A stretch of DNA of 16,725 bases from CAKSXP01 sp964609305 (GCA_964609305.1 CAZSRK010000046.1:1-16725); one strand, 5' to 3'; shown: positions 7,520 to 15,057, counted from the stretch's first letter. Notes: generated by a model not told the origin, from the sequence alone. Numbers and translations: made by a program.

Positions 7520-10500
7520 TTACAGATCCTCCTCATCACTGAAATTGTCATCGTCGGACAGGTCGTCATCGATGTCGTCGACATCGTCCAGCTCTTCAAA
7601 AGTGTCAAGCTCGAGCTCATCTTCATTGATATCCTCAATGGCATAACCTGCGCTGGTAAGCTCGCTGTCGTCGGACTCATAACGGCTGTCGTCAAAGTTC
7701 GGCGCGTAATCGTCGTCATCGTCGTCCTTGAGCTCGATCTCATTGCCGTCGGCGTCGAGAACGCGCACATCCAGGCACAGCGACTGCAGCTCCTTCACCA
7801 GGACCTTAAACGACTCCGGCACACCAGGCTGCGGCACGTTATGACCCTTGACTATGGCCTCGTAGGTGCGCACACGGCCCGTCACGTCGTCCGATTTGAC
7901 GGTCAGTATCTCCTGCAGTGTGTATGCGGCACCATAAGCCTCGAGTGCCCAGACCTCCATCTCGCCGAATCGCTGTCCGCCAAACTGGGCCTTGCCGCCG
8001 AGCGGCTGCTGGGTCACCAGACTGTACGGGCCAGTAGACCGGGCGTGGATCTTATCGTCAACAAGGTGGTGCAGCTTCAGGAAGTAGACATAGCCGACCG
8101 TAACCGGATTGTCAAACGGCTCGCCGGTGCGACCGTCGTACAGGATGCTCTTGCCGTCGGAGCGCAGTCCGGCGTAATCAAGAAGATCGCGTATCTCATT
8201 TTCCCTGGCGCCGTTGAATATAGGCGTTGCAACCTTCCAGCCCAGGGCCTGGGCGGCGTAGCCAAGATGGACCTCCAGTACCTGGCCGATATTCATTCGG
8301 GACGGGACACCCAACGGGTTTAGGACGATATCAAGCGGTGTGCCATCCGGAAGATACGGCATATCCTCCTTGGGAAGGATACGTGAAACGACACCCTTGT
8401 TGCCGTGGCGTCCGGCCATCTTGTCGCCGACGGATATCTTTCTCTTCTGAGCGATATAGACGCGTACAACTTCATTGACGCCGGGGCTCAGCCCGTCCCC
8501 GTTCTCACGTGTGAACCGCTTGATGTCAACGACGATGCCAGTCTCACCATGGGGCACTTTCAGCGAGGTATCGCGCACCTCGCGCGCCTTTTCACCGAAT
8601 ATGGCCCGAAGCAGACGCTCCTCCGCGGTCAGGTCGGTCTCGCCCTTGGGCGTGACCTTGCCAACGAGGATGTCTCCACTGCGAACCTCGGCACCGACCA
8701 TTATGATACCGCGCTCGTCGAGATACTTGAGCGCATCTTCGCCGACGCCGGGGATATCGCGGGTTATCTCCTCAGGGCCGAGCTTGGTATCACGCGCGTC
8801 ACACTCAAATTCCTCGACATGGATTGAAGTATACACGTCCTCCATGACAAGGCGCTCGTTGAGCAGTACGGCGTCCTCGTAGTTATAGCCCTCCCATGTC
8901 ATGAAGCCAACGAGAATGTTCTTGCCCAGGGCAAGCTCGCCCTGGCTGGTGGAGGGACCGTCGGCAATGACACTGCCCTTCTCCACGCGCTCTCCAACGG
9001 AGACTATCGGACGCTGGTTGACACAGGTGCCCTGGTTGGAGCGCGCAAATTTTATTAGGTGATGATTCTTGTTTTCACCGGAATCGTATTTGATGGTTAT
9101 ATCCGTCGCGCTGACCTTGGTAACGGTACCGGAATCCTCTGCGAGGACGACGACGCCGGAGTCAACGGCGCACTTGTGCTCAATGCCCGTGGCGACAATG
9201 GGCGCCTGTGTTGTCAGCAGAGGCACGGCCTGACGCTGCATGTTTGCGCCCATCAGCGCACGGTTGGCATCGTCATTTTCAAGGAACGGGATAAGCGCCG
9301 TTGCGACCGACACCATCATGCGCGGGGAGATATCTACATAGTCGACCCTGTGCTTATCAACCGCTATAATCTCGTCGCGATGACGGCAGGTAATGCGGTC
9401 GTTAATAAAGCAGCCGTTTTCATCGACAGGCTCAGTGGCCTGGGCGATGATATAGTTATCCTCCATATCGGCGCTGAGGTACTCTATCTCATCCGTGACC
9501 CTGCATGTCTCCTTATCAACCTTGCGGTAAGGAGCTATGATGAAACCATATTCGTTCACACGGGCATAGCTGGCAAGGTAGCCGATAAGACCGATGTTCG
9601 GACCTTCCGGCGTCTCTATCGGGCACATGCGGCCATAGTGGCTGTAATGCACGTCGCGCACGTCAAAGGATGCGCGCTCTCTCGACAGGCCGCCGGGGCC
9701 GAGCGCGGACAGGCGGCGCTTGTGTGTCAGCTCGGCCAGCGGGTTGTTCTGGTCCATGAACTGGCTCAGAGGTGATGAGCCGAAAAACTCCTTGATCGCC
9801 GCCGTCACAGGACGAATATTGATGAGACTCTGCGGAGTAACGATATCGAGATCCTGCAATGTCATGCGCTCACGTATCACGCGCTCCATGCGGGAAAAAC
9901 CGATGCGGAACTGGTTTTGCAGCAGTTCCCCAATGCTTCTCATACGGCGGTTGCCAAGGTGGTCGATATCGTCGGCGTTGCCAACGCCGTGCGCCAGGCA
10001 GTTGAGATAGTTTACCGAGGCATAAACGTCATCGACGATTATGTGCTTGGGGACAAGAATGTCAATATTATCAGCTATCGCCTGCTTGAGCTCCTCACCG
10101 GAGTAGCTGTCGAGAAGCTGGCGAAGGACGATAAAGCGGACACGCTCTTTTACACCGATCTCCTTTGGGTCAAAGTCTACAAATCGGGACATATCGACCA
10201 TGCCGTTGGAAAACACGCGCATTTCCTTACCGTCCACGCTTATCCAGGCGTCAAGGACGCCGCAGGCGTCGATCTCCTCCGCGCGCTCGCGGGTGAGCGT
10301 CTCGCCGGCATCGGCAATAATCTCACCTGTCATAGGATCGGCGACAGGCCTTGCCAGTGTCTGTCCGTTCAGGCGGGCCCAAAGTGCAAGCTTCTTGTTG
10401 AATTTATAGCGTCCGACCGTACTGATATCGTACCGACGCCTGTCAAAAAACAGGTTATCAATAAGAGACTCCGAAGTTTCAACCGTCGGGGGATCACCCG

Positions 10501-11281
10501 GACGGAGTTTACGGTAAATCTCTATCAGAGATTCCTCACGGGAAGGCGCGGTATCCTTCTCGATGGTGGCAACCATACGTTCATCACGTCCGAATATCTC
10601 AAGCAGGCGCTCGTTCGTGATGGACCCCACTTCCGGAGTGTCGGTGCAGCTGAGCCATGTGTGCGGCTTGTCCGGGTCGTACTTGCCCATTGCCTTGAGC
10701 AGCATGATAACGGGCAGCTTACGGTTTTTGTCTATGCGGACATAGAAAATATTATTTGCGTCCGTCTCATACTCAAGCCACGCGCCATGATACGGGATGA
10801 TCGTAGTCCCATAGGTGGAAACGCCGGTCTTATCGGTGTTCTTTGTGTAATATACGCCGGGGGAACGAACAATCTGGGAGACAATGACGCGCTCGGCGCC
10901 ATTGATTATAAAAGTGCCGCCTTCGGTCATGAGCGGGAAATCGCCCATGAATATCTCCTGCTCCTTGATCTCCTCCGTCTCCCTGTTGCGAAGGCGGACG
11001 CCGACCTTGAGCGGAGCTGCATATGTGGCGTCGCGGGCCTTGCATTCCTCCACGTCATACTTGGGTTTTTCGTCCATTGAATAGTCGATAAACGAAAGCT
11101 CAAGATTGCCGGAATAGTCCGTGACTGTGGCCACGTCCTTGAATACGTCGCGCAGCCCCTCTTCCAAAAACCATTTATATGAGTTTTTCTGGATCTCCAG
11201 AAGATTTGGCATCTCCTGTATCTCCGCTCCGTGCGCAAAGCTCTTTCTGACCGTCTTGCCGTATCTGACATCTGAAATCAT
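7520..11281 (-). CDS. rpoB: DNA-directed RNA polymerase beta subunit with long acidic C-terminal tail
   Basis: This is the beta subunit of RNA polymerase, 1253 residues. The rifampicin-binding segment GSSPLSQFMDQNNPLAELTH begins at residue 501. It is wild type at D510, H520 and S525 (E. coli 516, 526 and 531), so no rifampicin resistance is indicated. Further landmarks are RMCPIETPEGPNIGLI at about 551-566 and the beta C-terminal clamp region ending near 1175. A segment at about 302-352 resembles an insert I recall from clostridial homologues. From about residue 1176 the protein continues in a 78-residue tail in which half the residues are Asp or Glu and only two are Lys or Arg. AAGGAG (11291-11296) is 9 nt before the ATG. 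The gene heads its operon; rplL is not upstream and a divergent gene lies there instead. Confidence 0.99.
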   Translation of the reverse strand: MISDVRYGKTVRKSFAHGAEIQEMPNLLEIQKNSYKWFLEEGLRDVFKDVATVTDYSGNLELSFIDYSMDEKPKYDVEECKARDATYAAPLKVGVRLRNRETEEIKEQEIFMGDFPLMTEGGTFIINGAERVIVSQIVRSPGVYYTKNTDKTGVSTYGTTIIPYHGAWLEYETDANNIFYVRIDKNRKLPVIMLLKAMGKYDPDKPHTWLSCTDTPEVGSITNERLLEIFGRDERMVATIEKDTAPSREESLIEIYRKLRPGDPPTVETSESLIDNLFFDRRRYDISTVGRYKFNKKLALWARLNGQTLARPVADPMTGEIIADAGETLTRERAEEIDACGVLDAWISVDGKEMRVFSNGMVDMSRFVDFDPKEIGVKERVRFIVLRQLLDSYSGEELKQAIADNIDILVPKHIIVDDVYASVNYLNCLAHGVGNADDIDHLGNRRMRSIGELLQNQFRIGFSRMERVIRERMTLQDLDIVTPQSLINIRPVTAAIKEFFGSSPLSQFMDQNNPLAELTHKRRLSALGPGGLSRERASFDVRDVHYSHYGRMCPIETPEGPNIGLIGYLASYARVNEYGFIIAPYRKVDKETCRVTDEIEYLSADMEDNYIIAQATEPVDENGCFINDRITCRHRDEIIAVDKHRVDYVDISPRMMVSVATALIPFLENDDANRALMGANMQRQAVPLLTTQAPIVATGIEHKCAVDSGVVVLAEDSGTVTKVSATDITIKYDSGENKNHHLIKFARSNQGTCVNQRPIVSVGERVEKGSVIADGPSTSQGELALGKNILVGFMTWEGYNYEDAVLLNERLVMEDVYTSIHVEEFECDARDTKLGPEEITRDIPGVGEDALKYLDERGIIMVGAEVRSGDILVGKVTPKGETDLTAEERLLRAIFGEKAREVRDTSLKVPHGETGIVVDIKRFTRENGDGLSPGVNEVVRVYIAQKRKISVGDKMAGRHGNKGVVSRILPKEDMPYLPDGTPLDIVLNPLGVPSRMNIGQVLEVHLGYAAQALGWKVATPIFNGARENEIRDLLDYAGLRSDGKSILYDGRTGEPFDNPVTVGYVYFLKLHHLVDDKIHARSTGPYSLVTQQPLGGKAQFGGQRFGEMEVWALEAYGAAYTLQEILTVKSDDVTGRVRTYEAIVKGHNVPQPGVPESFKVLVKELQSLCLDVRVLDADGNEIELKDDDDDDYAPNFDDSRYESDDSELTSAGYAIEDINEDELELDTFEELDDVDDIDDDLSDDDNFSDEEDL

Positions 11282-11349
11282 TGGCCTTCACTCCTTCTTT
11301 CGATTTTCGTGATACACCCGGCGAGGTTGTTTATTTTGCTAAATGCGTA

Positions 11350-11378
11350 TTGATTTTTTGTCGCATATTTGGTAAACT
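11350..11378 (+). promoter_or_regulatory. Weak candidate promoter for the GT-C gene
   Basis: TTGATT (11350-11355) and TAAACT (11373-11378) are 17 nt apart, each 4 of 6 to consensus. It would give a leader of about 150 nt that crosses the divergent rpoB promoters. The match is modest and the true start of this transcript is uncertain. Confidence 0.25.
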
Positions 11379-11417
11379 GAATTCAGATGAGGATGGGCTT
11401 ATGTGCCCTTGTTCCGA

Positions 11418-11426
11418 ATTATAGCA
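11418..11426 (-). promoter_or_regulatory. Extended -10 promoter upstream of rpoB (P2 candidate)
   Basis: On the minus strand a perfect TATAAT (11418-11423) is preceded by TGC (11424-11426), the extended -10 pattern TGnTATAAT. There is no good -35 hexamer at 17 nt, as often found for extended -10 promoters. It lies downstream of a stronger full promoter, giving a possible tandem pair, and would leave about 130 nt of leader. Confidence 0.5.
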
Positions 11427-11430
11427 CATA

Positions 11431-11460
11431 ATTTTATCATTTATATTCCGTACTTGTCAA
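11431..11460 (-). promoter_or_regulatory. Sigma-A promoter upstream of rpoB (P1 candidate)
   Basis: On the minus strand a perfect TTGACA (11455-11460) is followed after 18 nt by TAAAAT (11431-11436, 5 of 6). It is the best promoter in the divergent gap and is placed to transcribe rpoBC without the upstream rplKAJL genes. Confidence 0.7.
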
Positions 11461-11487
11461 GTATTTCATATGATTTTTTGCTGATTT

Positions 11488-11520
11488 CGGGGAGAGTTTT
11501 TTCTTTCCCCGATTTTATTT
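11488..11520 (+). terminator. Terminator-like hairpin just before the GT-C gene
   Basis: CGGGGAGAG pairs with CTTTCCCCG (9 bp with one G-U) around a T6 loop, followed by ATTTTATTT. It ends directly before the ribosome binding site of the next gene. On the plus strand it resembles an intrinsic terminator with an interrupted U-tract; the minus strand has no T-run after it. It could be an attenuator for the gene or a stop for short upstream transcripts. Confidence 0.45.
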
Positions 11521-11527
11521 AGAGGTG
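11521..11527 (+). promoter_or_regulatory. Ribosome binding site deciding the TTG start of the GT-C gene
   Basis: AGAGGTG lies 8 nt before the TTG at 11536-11538. No ATG is available near this point, so the TTG is the best supported start. Confidence 0.6.
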
Positions 11528-11535
11528 TTCCGGCA

Positions 11536-12744
11536 TTGGACTTGATTTCGACACTGCTTTTGTGCATTATCGCCGTGGTTTCGGTGTTGCTTGTTTACAG
11601 GGAGGGACTGACCTCCGGTAAAAAACGAATGGCGCTTTGCATTGCGCTGTCTTTTATCGCTTTCGCTCTAAGATTCATATGTATGGAGCATGAGACGCTC
11701 GACTATCTCAACTTTCTGACCGTCTGGGTCGAACACTTCAGGGACAACGGCGGTTTCCGCGGCCTTGCCGTCAGCATCGGAAATTATAATGTACCCTATC
11801 TCTATTTTCTCGCGCTTATATCTTACAGTGACATATATGACCTCTTTCTTATAAAACTCGTCTCTATTGCATTCGACGTTGTGCTTGCCTTTGGTGTTAT
11901 GAAGCTTGTCGGCGTTGTAACGGACAGCACGTCAAAGCGTCTGTTCGCATATTATGCCACTCTGCTTCTTCCGACTGTTATTCTAAACAGCGCCTACTGG
12001 GCACAGTGCGATAGTATATATGTTGCTTTTGCGGTATTGAGCATATGGTGCGCTCTCGACGGCCGGCCTAAGCTCTCTCTTGTCATGATCGCCATCTCTT
12101 TTTCTTTCAAGCTTCAGGCCGTGTTTGTAATGCCAATTTTCCTTGCATTTATCTTTACCGGGCGCATGAAGTGGTCGCATCTGCCGATTTTTCCCCTGAC
12201 CTATATAGCCATGGTGCTGCCCGCTGTTATAGCCGGAAGGCCGTTTATGGAGACACTGACGCTTTATATCGACCAGGGATATACCGTCGGCAGCTATCTC
12301 AACTTCAACTCACCGTCAATATTCGCGCTGCTCACAGATGTGGACGAAGGGATCTGGTCCAAGCTCGGTATCGTGTTGGCTTTCGCTTTTACACTTCTGC
12401 TGCTTTACTGGCTGTTTTTGTGCAGGCACAGCCTCAGTAATCAGACGCTTCTGGCCGCTGTGACACTTATGGCCGTCGGCATCCCCTTCCTCCTGCCGCA
12501 TATGCACGACCGGTATTTTTACGCCGCGGATATCTTTACGCTGGCATTTGCCGCCACGGCTCCACAGTTTTTCATACTGCCTATCTTTTCGCAATTTGCC
12601 TCGCTCCTGGGGTATCACGCCTATCTGCGCGGGCGCTATCTCCTGCCGATGTCAAATGGAGCTATCGCGCTTATCGCCGTGATGATCCTGCTGTTTCTTC
12701 ACATAGCATCACACACCTATATGCCCCGCCAAAATAAAAATTGA
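11536..12744 (+). CDS. Gpi18-like GT-C family glycosyltransferase, integral membrane
   Basis: A 402-residue polytopic membrane protein with about ten or more hydrophobic segments, the first at residues 5-21 and 33-49 and the last at about 378-396. It resembles the Gpi18-related mannosyltransferase group of GT-C enzymes, which move sugars from lipid-linked donors on the outer face of the membrane. Visible family-like features are an acidic residue (D56, in ETLDYLNF) in the first external loop and the NYNVPYLYF stretch at about 83-91. YWAQCDSIY at 154-162 and a late LPHMHDRYFY at 320-329 also fit. The start is a TTG supported by AGAGGTG. The acceptor and sugar cannot be told from sequence, and no other cell-envelope sugar gene is nearby. 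It diverges from rpoB and is followed 16 nt later by the tRNA-Leu promoter. The membrane topology is sure; the enzyme class is likely. Confidence 0.8.
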   Translation: MDLISTLLLCIIAVVSVLLVYREGLTSGKKRMALCIALSFIAFALRFICMEHETLDYLNFLTVWVEHFRDNGGFRGLAVSIGNYNVPYLYFLALISYSDIYDLFLIKLVSIAFDVVLAFGVMKLVGVVTDSTSKRLFAYYATLLLPTVILNSAYWAQCDSIYVAFAVLSIWCALDGRPKLSLVMIAISFSFKLQAVFVMPIFLAFIFTGRMKWSHLPIFPLTYIAMVLPAVIAGRPFMETLTLYIDQGYTVGSYLNFNSPSIFALLTDVDEGIWSKLGIVLAFAFTLLLLYWLFLCRHSLSNQTLLAAVTLMAVGIPFLLPHMHDRYFYAADIFTLAFAATAPQFFILPIFSQFASLLGYHAYLRGRYLLPMSNGAIALIAVMILLFLHIASHTYMPRQNKN

Positions 12745-12760
12745 ATTGCTCATTTGGGTG

Positions 12761-12788
12761 TTGACAAAACGGTTTTTTCTGCTATAAT
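12761..12788 (+). promoter_or_regulatory. Consensus promoter of tRNA-Leu
   Basis: A perfect TTGACA (12761-12766) and a perfect TATAAT (12783-12788) are 16 nt apart, with TGC before the -10 giving an extended -10 as well. Transcription would begin near 12795, about 26 nt before the tRNA. It is the strongest promoter in the window, as expected for a stable RNA. Confidence 0.85.
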
Positions 12789-12820
12789 AATTTTTGCTTC
12801 TGTTTTGGGAGCGTCCAGAT

Positions 12821-12905
12821 GCGAGAGTGCTGGAACAGGTAGACAGGCACGTTTGAGGGGCGTGTGTCAACCGACGTGGGAGTTCAAGTCTCCTCTCTCG
12901 CACCA
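12821..12905 (+). tRNA. tRNA-Leu (anticodon GAG)
   Basis: Acceptor strands GCGAGAG and CTCTCGC pair perfectly over 7 bp, followed by discriminator A (12902) and an encoded CCA (12903-12905). The D arm contains GGTAGAC. The anticodon stem CACGT/GCGTG encloses the loop TTGAGGG, placing anticodon GAG at 12855-12857, which reads CUC and CUU. A long variable arm (TGTCAACCGACG) marks it as a class II tRNA, and the T arm GGGAG-TTCAAGT-CTCCT is standard. Its own promoter precedes it and an intrinsic terminator starts 2 nt after CCA. No terminator separates it from the GT-C gene, so readthrough from that gene could also contribute. Confidence 0.96.
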
Positions 12906-12906
12906 C

Positions 12907-12944
12907 ATCGCCGTGGATGTAATGACGTCCGCGGCGATTTTTTT
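12907..12944 (+). terminator. Intrinsic terminator after tRNA-Leu
   Basis: A 14-bp stem (12907-12920 with 12925-12938, two G-U pairs) closes an AATG tetraloop. A run of seven T (12938-12944) starts with the last base of the stem. This is a textbook Rho-independent terminator ending the tRNA transcript and, probably, any readthrough from the GT-C gene. Confidence 0.92.
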
Positions 12945-12973
12945 GTTCTGAATCTCATACATCCTGTCACAGA

Positions 12974-12999
12974 CGCCGCCTTTGGGTCGGCGATAAGGC
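12974..12999 (+). other. Alternative short stems in the gap before asnB
   Basis: CGCCG (12974-12978) can pair with CGGCG (12988-12992), or GCCTT (12978-12982) with AAGGC (12995-12999). The two cannot form together. The rest of this gap contains an inverted repeat TATGTT...AACATA (13012-13040 region) and only a weak promoter, for example TATAAC at 13049-13054 without a good -35. These may be part of an asnB control region or may be chance. Confidence 0.2.
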
Positions 13000-13060
13000 C
13001 GCGCATAACTATATGTTCTGTTCACGCTTTGGCAAACATAGCATAGGATATAACGGCAAG

Positions 13061-13091
13061 GGTGCCTACTCGTTGGGCGCCTAATTTTTTT
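13061..13091 (+). terminator. Terminator-like hairpin directly before asnB (possible attenuator)
   Basis: GGTGCC (13061-13066) and GGCGCC (13076-13081) form a 6-bp stem with one G-U pair, followed by TAA and seven T (13085-13091). The T-run ends 3 nt before the asnB ribosome binding site at 13095-13100. This is the position of a transcription attenuator. The gap is too short for a classical T-box leader and I found no clear T-box sequence. If instead the weak TATAAC at 13049 is used, the hairpin would sit at the very 5' end of the mRNA and could not act as an attenuator. Confidence 0.55.
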
Positions 13092-13106
13092 GTCGAGGTG
13101 TATGAT

Positions 13107-14951
13107 ATGTGCGGAATTGCTGGTTTTTGCCAATTCAATGAAGATCTGACACAGCGTCGCGATCAATGGACTCAGGTCCTTGTCGATATGCGTGAGGCTA
13201 TCGCTCACCGGGGAAAAGATCAAACCGGGGAGTATCTTAGAAGAAACATTGGGCTCTCTCACACTCGTCTTTCCATCCGCGATCTGGCGGGCGGGGCACA
13301 GCCAATGGTAAGAAAGGCGGATGGACGCGAGTATGTGATTGTCTACAATGGGGAGGTATATAATACAGACGAACTTATACCCGACCTGGAACGTCGGGGA
13401 TATCGTTTTGAGACCACCTGCGATACCGAGGTCATCCTCTACGCCTATATGGCCTACGGCCTTGACTTTGCGTCCAGGCTAAACGGTATCTTCGCACTCG
13501 CCATCTGGGACCCTGAGAAAGAGCGGCTGGTCCTCTGCCGGGACCGTATGGGAGTAAAGCCGGTGTTTTATACGATAAAGGACGGAGCTCTGATCTTTGG
13601 CTCCGAGCAAAAGGCGCTGTTTCGCCATCCCCTGGTAACGCCGCAGGCAGATCTGGACAGTTTCCGGGAATTGTTCGGCATCGGGCCGGCCAGGACGCCC
13701 GGATGCGGCGTATTTAAAGGTGTATATGAGGTAAAGCCCGGCTGCCTTGTGATATTTTCCGGGCAGGGATTACGGGAGCAGTGCTACTGGTCGCTGAAGG
13801 CTCAGCCACATATGGACAGTTATCCGGAGACTGTGGAGACGGTCAGTTTCCTGCTGCGGGATGCCGTGCAGCGGCAGATGGTGTCCGACGTCCCCGTGTG
13901 CAGCTTTTTGTCCGGAGGCGTTGACTCCAGCGTTGTAACCGCCATAGCCTCCAACTATCTGCAGCTCAATGGTAAACATCTGAACACATTCTCATTTGAC
14001 TATACTCATAACGACGAATTCTTTCAGGCCAACTCCTTTCAGCCGACCCGGGATCGTCCCTATGTAGACCAGGTACTCTCTCTCTACCCTCTTTCGCACA
14101 CCTATCTTGAATGCGACGAAACGACTCTCGCGGACCTGCTGTCCGAGGCGGTAAGCAGCAAGGATCTGCCCGGTATGATCGACGTTGACACCTCCCTTAT
14201 GTACTTTTGTTCCGAGGTGAAGAGATATAATAAAGTGGCTCTTACAGGTGAATGTGCCGACGAGATCTTCGGCGGATATCCGTGGTTTTATCGGGATGAA
14301 CTGTTTCATGCAGACGGTTTTCCCTGGTCCGCCGATCTATCCGCAAGGACGCTTCTGCTCTCGGACGAGGCAATGCGTGAACTGGATCTAGAGGCTTATG
14401 TCCACCATAGATATACGGAAGCTGTTGAACAGGTTCCTGTCCTTCCCGGGGAGCGGGGTGAAGAAAGACGCCGCCGTGAGGTTAGCTGCCTGAATATCCG
14501 CTGGTTTATGCAGACTCTGCTCGACCGTATGGATCGTGCCAGCATGTCCTGCGGTCTGGAGGCCCGCGTGGCATTCGCAGACCATCGTCTGGTTGAGTAT
14601 CTGTATAATGTCCCCTGGAGCATGAAATATCAAAACGGTGTGGAAAAGTCCCTGCTGCGCGAGGCATGCAGGGACCTGCTGCCGGCACAGCTTCTCTACC
14701 GCAAGAAAAGTCCCTATCCGAAGACTTACTCCCCGGAATATGAAGCCATTATATACCGACGTTTCCAGTCGGTGCTGGATGATCATAACGCGCCTGTAAA
14801 CCGGTTTATCGACCGGAAAAAAGCCGAGCTGTTTATCGCTTCTCCCAAAGACTATGGGCGTCCGTGGTTCGGCCAGCTTATGGCCGGCCCGCAAATGGTC
14901 GCATACTTGCTTCAGATCAATGATTGGATGAGAAAATACAATGTAGGTTGA
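13107..14951 (+). CDS. asnB: Asparagine synthetase, glutamine-hydrolysing
   Basis: This enzyme makes asparagine from aspartate, glutamine and ATP in the cytoplasm (EC 6.3.5.4). The product is 614 residues. Start choice: the ATG at 13107 gives MCGIAGF, so that Cys2 becomes the N-terminal nucleophile after Met removal, and GAGGTG lies 6 nt upstream. An upstream in-frame ATG at 13062 would bury the Cys and is rejected. The glutaminase domain shows C2, R54 (HTRLSI), N81-G82-E83 and D106 (CDTEV). The synthetase domain has the PP-loop SGGVDSS at 269-275 and GECADEIFGGY at 381-391. In the glutaminase motif usually read HRGPD the proline is lysine (HRGKD, 34-38). It stands alone between the tRNA-Leu terminator and its own 3' hairpin, so it is probably monocistronic. 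Confidence 0.96.
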   Translation: MCGIAGFCQFNEDLTQRRDQWTQVLVDMREAIAHRGKDQTGEYLRRNIGLSHTRLSIRDLAGGAQPMVRKADGREYVIVYNGEVYNTDELIPDLERRGYRFETTCDTEVILYAYMAYGLDFASRLNGIFALAIWDPEKERLVLCRDRMGVKPVFYTIKDGALIFGSEQKALFRHPLVTPQADLDSFRELFGIGPARTPGCGVFKGVYEVKPGCLVIFSGQGLREQCYWSLKAQPHMDSYPETVETVSFLLRDAVQRQMVSDVPVCSFLSGGVDSSVVTAIASNYLQLNGKHLNTFSFDYTHNDEFFQANSFQPTRDRPYVDQVLSLYPLSHTYLECDETTLADLLSEAVSSKDLPGMIDVDTSLMYFCSEVKRYNKVALTGECADEIFGGYPWFYRDELFHADGFPWSADLSARTLLLSDEAMRELDLEAYVHHRYTEAVEQVPVLPGERGEERRRREVSCLNIRWFMQTLLDRMDRASMSCGLEARVAFADHRLVEYLYNVPWSMKYQNGVEKSLLREACRDLLPAQLLYRKKSPYPKTYSPEYEAIIYRRFQSVLDDHNAPVNRFIDRKKAELFIASPKDYGRPWFGQLMAGPQMVAYLLQINDWMRKYNVG

Positions 14952-14982
14952 TGCAACGCAGCCCATAACAGGTTTTCTGCAA

Positions 14983-15050
14983 GCAAAGCTCCCGCAGCAT
15001 GTCCTGCCGCGGGAGCTTTGCCGCTTTCCCGTGCTGTGGGTTTTTTATTT
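14983..15050 (+). terminator. Intrinsic terminator after asnB
   Basis: GCAAAGCTCCCGC (14983-14995) and GCGGGAGCTTTGC (15009-15021) form a perfect 13-bp stem, extended by GCA/TGC after one mismatch. The T-run TTTTTTATTT (15041-15050) comes 19 nt later. It is reached through an outer pairing of CCCA and CAG (14963-14966, 14970-14972 region) with CTGTGGG (15034-15040). This outer stem places the T-run correctly. Confidence 0.7.
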
Positions 15051-15057
15051 TAACGAC

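Noticed and set aside
7505..8323. Plus-strand frame of 272 codons opposite the 3' end of rpoB
   Set aside because: Antisense to the acidic tail and clamp coding region. Its Val/Ile-rich start is simply the complement of Asp/Glu codons.
12754..12951. Plus-strand frame of 65 codons covering the tRNA
   Set aside because: It is translation of the tRNA promoter, the tRNA and its terminator, not a protein gene.
13062..13106. Longer AsnB with an ATG start at 13062
   Set aside because: It would add 15 residues before the catalytic Cys2, start inside the terminator-like hairpin and leave the GAGGTG ribosome binding site inside the gene.
12945..13106. T-box riboswitch upstream of asnB
   Set aside because: AAGGGTG before the hairpin loosely recalls a T-box, but the UGGN element and a stem I with specifier loop are missing and the gap is too short.
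12867..13262. Minus-strand frame of 131 codons across tRNA-Leu, its terminator and the asnB start
   Set aside because: It reads through a tRNA gene and a terminator and has no recognisable product.
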